Of a stretch of 64,000 bases of DNA, positions 1 through 7,725 are shown piece by piece. Source of the stretch: Microbacterium rhizosphaerae (GTDB lineage: Bacteria > Actinomycetota > Actinomycetes > Actinomycetales > Microbacteriaceae); assembly GCF_034120055.1 (NCBI RefSeq), contig NZ_CP139368.1, positions 3,968,001 to 4,032,000 of the forward strand, in the 5' to 3' direction. Within the stretch, counting starts at the first letter, position 1. The number at the start of each line of letters is the position of its first letter. A program made the position numbers and the translations under genes. The notes beneath the pieces were generated by a model. That model was not told where the DNA came from. It saw only the letters and a program-made list of their open reading frames with translations, and did no database searches.

Positions 1-1086
1 CGCCGGGGTCGCGGTGAGTTCGGCGATCGCCTTCTCGAAAGCGGCGATGGTGGCGGCATCCACCGCACCCGTGGGCTCGACGCCGAGCGTGATCTGGAAC
101 GTCTTGACGGCGTCGGTGAGCTCGGGAGTCCACACGCCGTCGACCGGGCCGTCCCAGAAGCCGAGCAGCTTCAGCGTCTGCTGCACGGCCGCCGTCGAGG
201 CGACGGACGCCTGTGCGGCGGCTCCGCTCTTGGCGGCGAGCGCGGCCTGCAGAGCATCCGCCGTCGCCTTGTCCACCGTTCCCGTGACCGGCAGGCCTGC
301 CGCTTTCTGCAGGTCCTGCACGGCTTGCACGGTGATCGGGCCGTAGACGCCGTCGACCGGGCCCGGGTAGTAGCCGGCGGTCGCCAGATCCTGCTGCAGG
401 GCCGTCGTGTAGGCGCTGACCGCCTCGGCCGCCTTCTGCTGGTTGGCATCGGAGATGCAGCCGGCATCGGCGTAGAGCTTGAGCCACGCCATCTCGAGCG
501 CCACGACGGCGCTGTTGAACTGCACGGATGCCTGCTTCAGCGGAGTCGCGTCCGTCACGGCCGACTGCGCGACGGAGAACTCCGACTCGGCCTGCTTCAC
601 GCGATCGACGGATGCGGCCGGCGCCAGCGGCGCCGGACTCGTCGGAGTGGCGGCCGGCGCCACCGGCGACCCGCTCGCCTCCGCCTCGGCGAGTGCGGTC
701 CGCGCCTTCGCGAGTTCCTTCTCGGCGTCCGTGACGTCCTTCTGGGCCTTGACCGCAGCGTCCGCGCCGGCGTACGCCTCCTCCTTGGGCTGCGCGAGAT
801 CCTTGCCCGCGACACGGACGTCGCCCACGGTCGGCGCGGTGCTCGTCAGCACGTCGCCGTAGCGGTCGAGCGCGACGACGTAGTCCTTGCTCGAGGAGCA
901 GAACTTGTCGGAGGCGTCCGAGAAGGCCGTCTGCGCATCCGCGAGCGCCTTCTCCTTCGCGCTGACCTGCGCCTTCGCGCGGTCGACGTCGCTCACGCTG
1001 TCGGTGCAGCCCGCCAGCGCGATCGCGGCCGCCGTCACGCACACAACCACCGTGGTCAGTCGCATCCCTGTGCGGCTCTTCTTCAC
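1..1086 (-). CDS. Peptidoglycan-binding lipoprotein (C-terminus cut by window edge)
   Basis: A surface lipoprotein that probably anchors to the membrane and binds peptidoglycan. The reading frame is open from 1086 to the left edge, so the C-terminus lies outside. I chose the GTG at 1086 because it gives a basic n-region (MKKSRTG), a hydrophobic core and a lipobox LAGC with Cys27; the ATG at 1065 would remove the basic residues. After the lipobox comes an Ala/Lys/Glu-rich helical stretch of roughly 130 residues, likely coiled coil. Two repeats of a PG_binding_1-like module follow, each with a GxxxGPVDGV(Y/W) core (GYYPGPVDGVYG and GFWDGPVDGVWT). What lies beyond the edge, for example a catalytic domain, is unknown. 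Confidence 0.75.
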   Translation of the reverse strand, partial: MKKSRTGMRLTTVVVCVTAAAIALAGCTDSVSDVDRAKAQVSAKEKALADAQTAFSDASDKFCSSSKDYVVALDRYGDVLTSTAPTVGDVRVAGKDLAQPKEEAYAGADAAVKAQKDVTDAEKELAKARTALAEAEASGSPVAPAATPTSPAPLAPAASVDRVKQAESEFSVAQSAVTDATPLKQASVQFNSAVVALEMAWLKLYADAGCISDANQQKAAEAVSAYTTALQQDLATAGYYPGPVDGVYGPITVQAVQDLQKAAGLPVTGTVDKATADALQAALAAKSGAAAQASVASTAAVQQTLKLLGFWDGPVDGVWTPELTDAVKTFQITLGVEPTGAVDAATIAAFEKAIAELTATPA

Positions 1087-1129
1087 GTACGGCCCCCGAT
1101 CATGAACAGGATCTCCGGCTCATGATCCC

Positions 1130-1144
1130 ACCCCCTGCGGGGGT
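1130..1144. terminator. Short GC hairpin downstream of divIVA-like gene
   Basis: A perfect 6-bp stem (ACCCCC/GGGGGT) with a 3-nt loop sits between the stop of the DivIVA-family gene and the start of the lipoprotein gene, both on the minus strand. It has no U-tract, which is common for actinobacterial terminators. Function is inferred. Confidence 0.4.
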
Positions 1145-1186
1145 TCGACCGCATCCCGCACCCGCCACGCCGCCGGGTCGCCCGGC

Positions 1187-2710
1187 TCAGTGCGCGGCTT
1201 CGAGCTCCTCGGCCTCGTCCGCCTCGTCACCGGCGGCCTCGTCGCCCGAGGACTCCGCGTCGGCCTCGCCGGCGTGCTCGTGCGCGCCGTGCTCGTGCTC
1301 GCCGTGCTCCGCCGCGATGATGTCCTCGGCCTGCTGCACGACGGCCTCCTCCTCGGTCGGCACACTGTCGAGCACGCCCTCGGGGCGGATGAGCTCGGTG
1401 ACCTCGGCCATGAAGCTCGTCAGCTGGTGCTGCTGCCAGCGCAGCTGGCGCGTGCGGTCCTCTGCGTCGCGGAGGACGGCCTGCGAGTGCGCGGTGACCG
1501 TCTCGATGATGTGCTGCGCCTTGTCGCGGGCGCGGTCGAGCGTCTCACGCGCGCGGATGCGGGCGTCCGCCTCGATCTGCTGCGCCTGCGCGCGCATGAG
1601 CTTCTCGAAGTCGTCGGCCTTGGCCGACACGCGCTGCGCGTGCTCGAGGGACGCCGCAACCTGCTCGTTCGCGTCCTGCGTGATGCGCTCGGCGTGGGCG
1701 ACGGCCTGATTGTGCAGCACGAGGAACTCCTGCTGCGCGTCATCCTGACGGCGCGTCAGCGACTCCTCGAACTCCAGGGCGCGCATGCGCAGCTCGCGCA
1801 CGGCCTGCTCGGCCTCCGCACGGTCACGGGTGGTCTCGCGCGAGACCATCGAGCGCAGGGCGGCGGCGCCCTTCTCGGCCTCGGAGCGGATGGCGGCGGC
1901 CTCCTGCTCGGCCTGCGACACCTTCTCGGCGGCGTGCGCGGCCTCGCGCTCGAGCTGCGCCTGGTGCGCGGTCAGCTCGGTCTCGACGCGGAGGCGGATC
2001 TGCTGAGCGTCATGCTGCGCCTGCTGCAGGATGGCCTCGGCCTCGACCTGCACCTCCTTGCGGCGCGCGGCGATCTCCTCGCGCGCGGCCTCGAGCAGCC
2101 GGTCGCCCTGCACGCTCGCGTTGCGGATGAGCGTGCTCGCCTGCTCCTCGGCGACGCGCAGGATCTCCTCGAACTGGTGGCGGTTCGTGGAGTCGCCGGC
2201 CCCGGCGGCGCCCACGAGCTCGTCCGTGAGCATCTGCACCTTCTGCTCTGCGGCGCCGGCACGGGCGGTGGCGGCGGTCAGCTCCGCGGTCAGGCGCTCG
2301 AGCGCCTCGTCGGCCGTCGCCGCATCCAGCTCGCTCTTCAGCTTCTCCGCCGCCTCGCGAGCGGCCGCGCCGGCGGCCTGCTCGTCGGCGAGGCGCTTGG
2401 CCGTCTCGCGGTTCTTGGCGTTCGCCGCGGCGAGGTCCGCCTCGAGGCGCTCCACCGTGCGGCGGTTCTGCTGCACCGCCGCCTGCGCGGCGCGGCGGAA
2501 GCGGTCCTCGAGGCCCGCGGCCTCGTCCGCCCTCGCCTGCAGCTGCGAGGTCAGCTTCGAGATGGTCGCATCGACCTCGTCGCGGTCGTAGCCACGGAAC
2601 GCCGTCGTGAATCCTCCGCCGGCGGGGGCGCCGGCGTGGTTGACCAGCACGTCGAAGGGGTTCGTCGGCGGGGTGGCGGAAGTGCGGTTCTGGTCGGACT
2701 GTTCGGGCAT
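1187..2710 (-). CDS. DivIVA domain-containing coiled-coil protein
   Basis: A 507-residue cytoplasmic coiled-coil protein with an N-terminal DivIVA-type module (FRGYDRDEVDATI near residue 35), the segment that in DivIVA/Wag31 proteins binds curved membrane at poles and septa. The rest is an almost uninterrupted Ala/Glu/Gln/Arg-rich coiled coil to about residue 465, much longer than the classical 200-300-residue DivIVA. The tail is very acidic and carries a His/Glu cluster (EHGEHEHGAHEHAG). ATG at 2710 was chosen because the DivIVA motif follows closely; the frame stays open further upstream but that part is Arg/Pro-rich and looks non-coding. A role in polar growth or cell shape is inferred from the family; it is probably not the essential Wag31 itself, since no dcw genes are nearby. 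Confidence 0.8.
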   Translation of the reverse strand: MPEQSDQNRTSATPPTNPFDVLVNHAGAPAGGGFTTAFRGYDRDEVDATISKLTSQLQARADEAAGLEDRFRRAAQAAVQQNRRTVERLEADLAAANAKNRETAKRLADEQAAGAAAREAAEKLKSELDAATADEALERLTAELTAATARAGAAEQKVQMLTDELVGAAGAGDSTNRHQFEEILRVAEEQASTLIRNASVQGDRLLEAAREEIAARRKEVQVEAEAILQQAQHDAQQIRLRVETELTAHQAQLEREAAHAAEKVSQAEQEAAAIRSEAEKGAAALRSMVSRETTRDRAEAEQAVRELRMRALEFEESLTRRQDDAQQEFLVLHNQAVAHAERITQDANEQVAASLEHAQRVSAKADDFEKLMRAQAQQIEADARIRARETLDRARDKAQHIIETVTAHSQAVLRDAEDRTRQLRWQQHQLTSFMAEVTELIRPEGVLDSVPTEEEAVVQQAEDIIAAEHGEHEHGAHEHAGEADAESSGDEAAGDEADEAEELEAAH

Positions 2711-3038
2711 GCCGATACTCGCTCTCGCGTGGAAAGGGGGGTCCGGGTCGTCGGCCGGCGACCACGGAATGCTCGCGCGCGCGGCTCGCTTCGGATCGGG
2801 TTCCGGCAACGGGTCGGAGGCACCGCAACGTGCTGAGCGGGGGGCAGGGTTGAACAGAGGATACCTCCCCTTCCGATGAGGACGAAACGGGATGCGGCTG
2901 CCCCCGGCCACTGCGCGCACAACCGCGGGTTTCATGGCCGACACGCCGGCCGTCGACATCCATTCCCGGTGTGTCGCGCGTCGTGCCCCGCCCTTGAGAA
3001 CGGCCGCCGGTGGGGGCGACGGATGCCGGCATACCTCA
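2711..3038. other. Gene-free stretch upstream of divIVA-like gene
   Basis: About 330 bases between the SLC13 stop and the DivIVA start, both on the minus strand. I see no conserved short ORF; frames across it are Arg/Pro-rich. It presumably holds the promoter of the DivIVA-family gene. No clear -35/-10 pair or hairpin stood out. Confidence 0.35.
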
Positions 3039-4607
3039 TCAGGGGTGGAACGGCCACACCACCGGCACCCACAGCACCGCCACGACCAGGTAGAGCAGCG
3101 CGAGCGGGAGGCCGAGCTTCCAGTAGTCGCCGAAGCGGTAGCCGCCGGGCTCCATGACCATGAGGTTGGCGGGCGTGGCGATCGGGGTGAGGAAGGATGC
3201 GGCGCCCGCGACCGCGAGCGCCATCATGAACGGCTGAACGGACAGATGCAGATCGGCCGCGACCGATACCGCGATGGGGGCGACGACGAGCACGGTCGCG
3301 ACGTTGCTGATGAGCTGGCCGAGCACCACCGTCAGGACGCAGAGCGCGAGCAGCGCGACCGTCGAGCTGCCCGCGCCGACGAACGACAGCAGCCAGCCGG
3401 CGACGAGCTCCGACGTGCCGGTCTGCAGGAACGCCGTCGACAGCGGGATCATGCCGGCGATCAGGATGACTGTGGTCCACGAGATCGAGTGATAGGCCTG
3501 CGTGAGCGAGACCGTGCGGGTGACGATCAAGGCGCCGGCGGCGAGGAGCGCGGCGACCGCCGGGGGGACGAGTCCCGTCGCGAGCAGGACGACCATCGCG
3601 ACCAGGACCACGATCGACCGCTTCGCGCCATGCCCGAGCGGGACGGCTCGGCGCAGCGACGCCGGCTCGTCCACCGCCACCACCGCGGGGCTCGCCGTGT
3701 GCCGGACGAGGTCGTCCCAGCTGCCCTGCAGCAGCAGCGCGTCACCGGCCTGCACGAGGAACTCCTGACCCTTCAGCAGGTCGTCGCCGCGCCGGGCCGC
3801 CAGCACGACGAGGTCGCCGCTCGGCGTCGACATCCCCGCACAGAGCCGTTGGCCGATGAGCGGCGACCGGGGCGCGACGAGCACCTCGGTCACCCCGCTG
3901 GCCGGCCCGAGCAGTGCGCCGGTGTCGAGGCTCACGGAGTACTGCTGACGCAGCATCCGCGCGTGGCGCGCCAGGTCCGTCGGCATCAGGGCCCCGCCGC
4001 GGTCGGGCAGCAGGTGCCTGCCGAACAGCAGCAGGATCACGAGGGTGCCGAGCAGCAGCGGCAGCCCCGCGAGCGCGAACTCGAAGAATCCGAAGGCGTG
4101 GCCTCCGTTCTCCGCCGCGATCTCCGACACGATGATGTTCACGGGCGTGCCGGTGAGCGCCAGCAGCGAGCCCGCGTGGGCTGCGAAGGCGAGCGGGATG
4201 AGCAGCTGCGACGATGGGATGCGCGCCCGCGCGGCGACGACGACCACCAGCGGCAGCAGCGCCGCCACCGACGCGTTCACTGTGATGAGCGCCGTGGTGG
4301 CCGCCACGAGCAGCGAGATCGCGACGAGCAGCGCGACCCGGCCGGTGCCGGCGCGGCCGATGACCTTCTGAGCGGCCCAGACCGTCACACCCGACGCATC
4401 CAGTGATTCGCTCACGACGAAGAGGGCGGCGATGAAGACGACGGTCGGATCGCCGAATCCCGCAAGCGCCTGGTTCAGGGTGAGGACGCCCGTGAAGAAG
4501 AGCGCGAGCGCGACGCCGACGGCCACGACGGGAAGCGGCACGCGATTGCTCACGAACCCGACGATCGCCAGCCCCAGGACCAGCAGCGTTGCGACGACGG
4601 GGTCCAC
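3039..4607 (-). CDS. SLC13/DASS-type permease with TrkA-C-like insert
   Basis: A 522-residue integral membrane protein of the SLC13/ArsB-NhaD (ion transporter) superfamily. It has two membrane halves of five to six helices each, and between them a soluble loop of about 150 residues resembling RCK/TrkA-C regulatory domains (VLVAPRSPLIGQRLCAG and the GDALLLQGSWDDL core). The signature TGTPVNI in half one and TPIATPANLMV in half two are the paired substrate/Na+ loops (SNT-like hairpins) of this family. Members import dicarboxylates, sulfate or other anions with Na+; the substrate cannot be told here. It starts with GTG at 4607 and ends with WPFHP. The gene stands alone, 54 bases after a small membrane protein gene on the same strand. 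Confidence 0.8.
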   Translation of the reverse strand: MDPVVATLLVLGLAIVGFVSNRVPLPVVAVGVALALFFTGVLTLNQALAGFGDPTVVFIAALFVVSESLDASGVTVWAAQKVIGRAGTGRVALLVAISLLVAATTALITVNASVAALLPLVVVVAARARIPSSQLLIPLAFAAHAGSLLALTGTPVNIIVSEIAAENGGHAFGFFEFALAGLPLLLGTLVILLLFGRHLLPDRGGALMPTDLARHARMLRQQYSVSLDTGALLGPASGVTEVLVAPRSPLIGQRLCAGMSTPSGDLVVLAARRGDDLLKGQEFLVQAGDALLLQGSWDDLVRHTASPAVVAVDEPASLRRAVPLGHGAKRSIVVLVAMVVLLATGLVPPAVAALLAAGALIVTRTVSLTQAYHSISWTTVILIAGMIPLSTAFLQTGTSELVAGWLLSFVGAGSSTVALLALCVLTVVLGQLISNVATVLVVAPIAVSVAADLHLSVQPFMMALAVAGAASFLTPIATPANLMVMEPGGYRFGDYWKLGLPLALLYLVVAVLWVPVVWPFHP

Positions 4608-4661
4608 GCGGCCAGCGTAGCGACCCCGCCCCGTGCGAGGGGAGGGGAAGCGCGGCGGGTT

Positions 4662-5036
4662 CTATCCCCGTGCGAAGAGGCGGTGGATGCCGTGGCCGGC
4701 GAGCGCGCCGACCGCACCGCACAGCGCCCCGACGAGTCCGAGCACGGCGAAGAAGACGACCACGGATCCGAGGGGCGCGCTCCCCTCGTATCCGGCGATG
4801 AGGAACGTCTCGGAGAGGACGACGCCGTAGACCGCGCCCGCGATGGTGGCGAAGAGCCATCCCGGCGAGAACCAGCCGATCAACAGCCCGGCCACGGCCC
4901 ACGGAAGGAGCGCCCACCAACTGCCGACGAAGACGACGCGCGCGCAGAGCCACCCGAGGAACAGACCGATCGCGATGACGATGACGACCGCGGCCGCCCA
5001 TGTCGACCGCGGGGTTCGCACGCGCGAGTCCGTCAT
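4662..5036 (-). CDS. Small membrane protein, unknown function
   Basis: I do not recognise this 124-residue protein. It shows four hydrophobic segments (about residues 13-34, 38-56, 60-78 and 88-110) with short polar loops, so it is an inner-membrane protein. The start is well supported: an excellent Shine-Dalgarno (GGGGAGGAG) ends five bases before the ATG at 5036. A perfect 9-bp inverted repeat lies directly upstream at 5054-5074 and probably controls it. It is followed by the SLC13 permease gene on the same strand, so the two could be co-transcribed. No function is offered. Confidence 0.7.
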   Translation of the reverse strand: MTDSRVRTPRSTWAAAVVIVIAIGLFLGWLCARVVFVGSWWALLPWAVAGLLIGWFSPGWLFATIAGAVYGVVLSETFLIAGYEGSAPLGSVVVFFAVLGLVGALCGAVGALAGHGIHRLFARG

Positions 5037-5053
5037 AGCAGCTCCTCCCCTGA

Positions 5054-5074
5054 ATACCTAGAACCTCTAGGTAT
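5054..5074. promoter_or_regulatory. Perfect palindromic operator candidate
   Basis: ATACCTAGA and TCTAGGTAT form a perfect 9-bp inverted repeat with a 3-nt spacer (ACC). It lies just upstream of the Shine-Dalgarno of the small membrane protein gene on the minus strand. Its AT-rich composition stands out from the surroundings and its size suits a dimeric winged-helix repressor such as PadR or GntR. No such regulator is next to it, so the cognate protein is unknown. Confidence 0.5.
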
Positions 5075-5102
5075 GAAGGAATGTACACCCGCGCGGCGGC
5101 CG

Positions 5103-5759
5103 CTACGAGCCCAACGGCGCTGCCGTGATCTGCTTCGCCAGCGCGTATGCCGCCGGCTGGTCGTCATCCCCTGCGACGAAGACGCGCCCGATGACGAGGG
5201 CGGAGCGGCCCGGAGCCTGGATGCGCGTCATCCCGCTCGGCACTTCGCCGGTCCATCCCCCAGCGCTGATCACGACATCGCCGGCGGCGCTCCCCGTCGC
5301 CCGGGTGCCGATGTAGGCGAAGTTCGCGCCGCTCGACGGATCGGTGAACTGCAGACTGTAGTAGCGGCCGGTCATATCGGGAACGTGCACCACGACGGGC
5401 CGCTCCCCCAGCTCGAACCAGCCCCCGACATAGAGCACGTCATCCGTGCCGGTGCCCATCAGGCTGCCGTTCGATGCGGATGCCGATGATCTGCTCGGCT
5501 CGGCGTACAGCGTGTTGACCGGGATCGGACCGCCGCCGAAGCCGCGGCGGACGATGGCTCGCTTGAATCCTGCGACGGTGATGCGCGGCCAGAACAGGAT
5601 GAAGGCGGGCGCGCCGATCGCCCACACGATGACCGCGGCGATCACGAGCGGCGCGAGGGCCACCCATCCGCCGGCCGCACGCTGCACGATCACCCATGCG
5701 AAGATCAGCAGAATGACGGCCGTGATCGGATAGCCGTACTTCAGGATCAGGCGGTTCAT
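5103..5759 (-). CDS. DUF1254-family membrane-anchored protein
   Basis: A 218-residue protein with two N-terminal membrane helices (about residues 8-27 and 32-56) followed by an extracytoplasmic domain. Its conserved stretch (NTLYAEPS, DVLYVGGWFELGERP, DMTGRYYSLQFTD) is typical of DUF1254. The family usually occurs with DUF1214, either fused or as neighbours, as here. Function is unknown. The ATG at 5759 overlaps the stop of the upstream DUF1214 gene by four bases (ATGA), so the pair is translationally coupled. Confidence 0.75.
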   Translation of the reverse strand: MNRLILKYGYPITAVILLIFAWVIVQRAAGGWVALAPLVIAAVIVWAIGAPAFILFWPRITVAGFKRAIVRRGFGGGPIPVNTLYAEPSRSSASASNGSLMGTGTDDVLYVGGWFELGERPVVVHVPDMTGRYYSLQFTDPSSGANFAYIGTRATGSAAGDVVISAGGWTGEVPSGMTRIQAPGRSALVIGRVFVAGDDDQPAAYALAKQITAAPLGS

Positions 5760-6364
5760 GCGACGGATGCCTCCACCACCGGCGGCACGTGATAGGAGCC
5801 GTCGACCACCGTCGGGCCGGGCAGGTATGCGCGCAGCATCAGCTTGAAGCGCCCGTTCGGGACCGGCAGCCAGTTCTGCTCGCGCCCCGGCGGCGTTCTC
5901 GCCTGGAGGATCACGTCCACCGAGCCGTCCGGGTTCGGGACCAGGCCCGAGCGGTCGTCGACGCTGTGGCGGTCGGTGGGGCCGGCCACCATGTATCCGA
6001 CCGTGTCCGTCGCCGTGAGCGACCAGAAGGCGGCGCTCGGCGGGAGCTGTCCCGCGGGGAAGCGCAGGACGTACGCCTTCGTCCCGTCGAGCCGGTGGCC
6101 CGCGGCATCCCGCGTCGTCGTCCAGTACGCGGCCTCCTCGAAGACGTTGACGAGCGGCAGCGCCTTCGCGCACGCGGCCCGGACGAGCACGCCGTTCTCG
6201 GGCCGACCGCACGCCGGGATCGATGCCCAGCCGTCGACCGTCCGGGTGATCCGCCGAAGCACGAGGTTCATGACGACGACGGCCGTCAGGAACGCCAGCG
6301 TCGCCCCGATGATGACTCCCTGCACGACGCCGGAGTGCACGATCCAGCCCAGGATTCCTGCCAC
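5756..6364 (-). CDS. DUF1214-family membrane-anchored protein
   Basis: The partner of the DUF1254 gene. One N-terminal membrane helix is followed by a domain with the DUF1214 pattern (AYVLRFPAGQLPPSAAFWSL, DRSGLVPNPDGSVDV, NWLPVPNGRFKLMLRAYLPG), which in longer DUF1254-DUF1214 proteins forms the C-terminal half. The start is uncertain: GTG at 6364 (VAGILGW) gives a clean membrane helix, while a GTG at 6445 would add 27 Arg/Pro-rich residues of doubtful value. The stop overlaps the next start by four bases. Function unknown; family members are often near lipid or steroid metabolism, but nothing here shows that. Confidence 0.7.
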   Translation of the reverse strand: MAGILGWIVHSGVVQGVIIGATLAFLTAVVVMNLVLRRITRTVDGWASIPACGRPENGVLVRAACAKALPLVNVFEEAAYWTTTRDAAGHRLDGTKAYVLRFPAGQLPPSAAFWSLTATDTVGYMVAGPTDRHSVDDRSGLVPNPDGSVDVILQARTPPGREQNWLPVPNGRFKLMLRAYLPGPTVVDGSYHVPPVVEASVA

Positions 6365-6511
6365 ATCCCGGACGCTACACCGCCCCGGTGGCGGCGCGGG
6401 GCGCGAGCGCTTGTGGGCTGGCTGAGGATGGGGTTCCGCCGTCACCTCACGAGGCGATAATGAGGTCGGGGCAGCGGGATCGCCCAGCCGAACACCTCAC
6501 GTGAGGGGGCG

Positions 6512-7582
6512 ATGATGATCATCGATTGCGCGCACTACGTGGACGGCCGCAGGCAGGGCGAGGGGCCGGTGCCCCTCGAGCAGGCCGCCGATCTGTGCCG
6601 GCAGGGCGGCTTCGTCTGGCTCGGTCTCTTCGAACCCGACGCGGTCGAGCTGGCGCAGGTGCGGGAGACGTTCGACCTCCATGAGCTGGCCGTGGAGGAT
6701 GCGCAGACCTTCCACATGCGGCCCAAGCTCGAGACCTACGACCAGGGGGTGCGGCTCGTCATCCTGCGCACGGCGCGCTACGACGACGATGCCGAGGAGG
6801 TGGACTTCGGGGAGATCAGCGTCTTCCTGGCCCCCACCTTCGTGATCACGGTCCGCCAGGGGGTGGCGAGCGAGCTGCACGGTGCGCGGCTGCGGCTGGA
6901 GCAGCGGCCCGAGCTCCTCGCCGCCGGCACATCGGCGGCGCTGTGGGCGATCCTCGATCAAGTGGTGGACGGGTATGCACCCGTCGTGGCCGGCCTCGAG
7001 CACGACATCGACGAGATCGAGGCGACGGTGTTCTCCGGCAGCGCGACGCCGACCGAGCGGATCTACTCGCTCCGCCGCGAGGCCACCGACTTCTACCGGG
7101 CGGTGCATCCCCTGCTCGCCGTCGTCGCCACCGCCGAACGCGCGACCGGACAGGACGTGCTCCAGCCCTACCTGCGCGACGTGCAGGACCACCTCACGCT
7201 GATCAACGAGGAGGTGGCGGCCCAGCGCGACCTGCTCGGCACGATTCTCGAGGCGAACCTCTCGGTGATCTCGGTCGAGCAGACGCGGGTCAGCGTCCGG
7301 CAGAACGCCACGATGGAGCGACTGACGGTGCTCGCCACCGTGTTCCTGCCTCTCACGTTCATCACCGGGTTCTTCGGTCAGAACTTCTCGTGGCTCGTCG
7401 ACCGGATGACCGGGCCCGTGCCGTTCCTCGTCTGGGGCATCGGCGGGCTCCTGATCCCGCTCGTCCTGCTGCTGTGGTGGCTGCGAAGGGATACCCGTCA
7501 AGACGAGCAGCGGGCGAAGACGGAGCCGACCCCGGTCAGACCCGTTGATCGGTCGGCGGAGGCGGCGTCATCCCGCCGTTGA
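6512..7582 (+). CDS. CorA-family divalent cation transporter (GQN variant)
   Basis: A 356-residue CorA-superfamily channel for Mg2+ or another divalent metal. It has a long cytoplasmic alpha/beta and helical N-terminal part (to about residue 280), then two membrane helices near the C-terminus (TVLATVFLPLTFITGFF and the VWGIGGLLIPLVLLLWWL segment) joined by the short periplasmic loop. The classical GMN selectivity motif is replaced by GQN (FFGQNFSW); GMN variants occur in ZntB-type relatives, so the ion cannot be fixed. ATG at 6512 is supported by a GAGGGGG Shine-Dalgarno three bases upstream. The last 35 residues are charged and low-complexity. Confidence 0.85.
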   Translation: MMIIDCAHYVDGRRQGEGPVPLEQAADLCRQGGFVWLGLFEPDAVELAQVRETFDLHELAVEDAQTFHMRPKLETYDQGVRLVILRTARYDDDAEEVDFGEISVFLAPTFVITVRQGVASELHGARLRLEQRPELLAAGTSAALWAILDQVVDGYAPVVAGLEHDIDEIEATVFSGSATPTERIYSLRREATDFYRAVHPLLAVVATAERATGQDVLQPYLRDVQDHLTLINEEVAAQRDLLGTILEANLSVISVEQTRVSVRQNATMERLTVLATVFLPLTFITGFFGQNFSWLVDRMTGPVPFLVWGIGGLLIPLVLLLWWLRRDTRQDEQRAKTEPTPVRPVDRSAEAASSRR

Positions 7583-7725
7583 GCAGGCACGATCGGCGCG
7601 GAGCCGCCGGGCGCCCCGGGTGCACGGGCGGCGGCCAGCGCGACGGACCGGGCGATGACCGAGGTCGTCCGCGCGCTCCGCGAGCACCGATGGTCTGCAC
7701 GATCGCGGCCCGTTAGAGTGCGGTC

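Noticed and set aside
1190..2836. A 548-codon open frame on the plus strand opposite the DivIVA-like gene
   Set aside because: Its product is Leu/Arg/Gly-rich low-complexity text, the usual antisense shadow of a GC-rich Ala/Glu coiled-coil gene. The minus-strand protein has real DivIVA motifs.
2892..5088. Long open frames opposite and across the SLC13 gene (2892-4406 plus, 3742-5088 minus)
   Set aside because: Arg/Asp/His-rich shadow translations; the SLC13 frame has membrane helices and family motifs.
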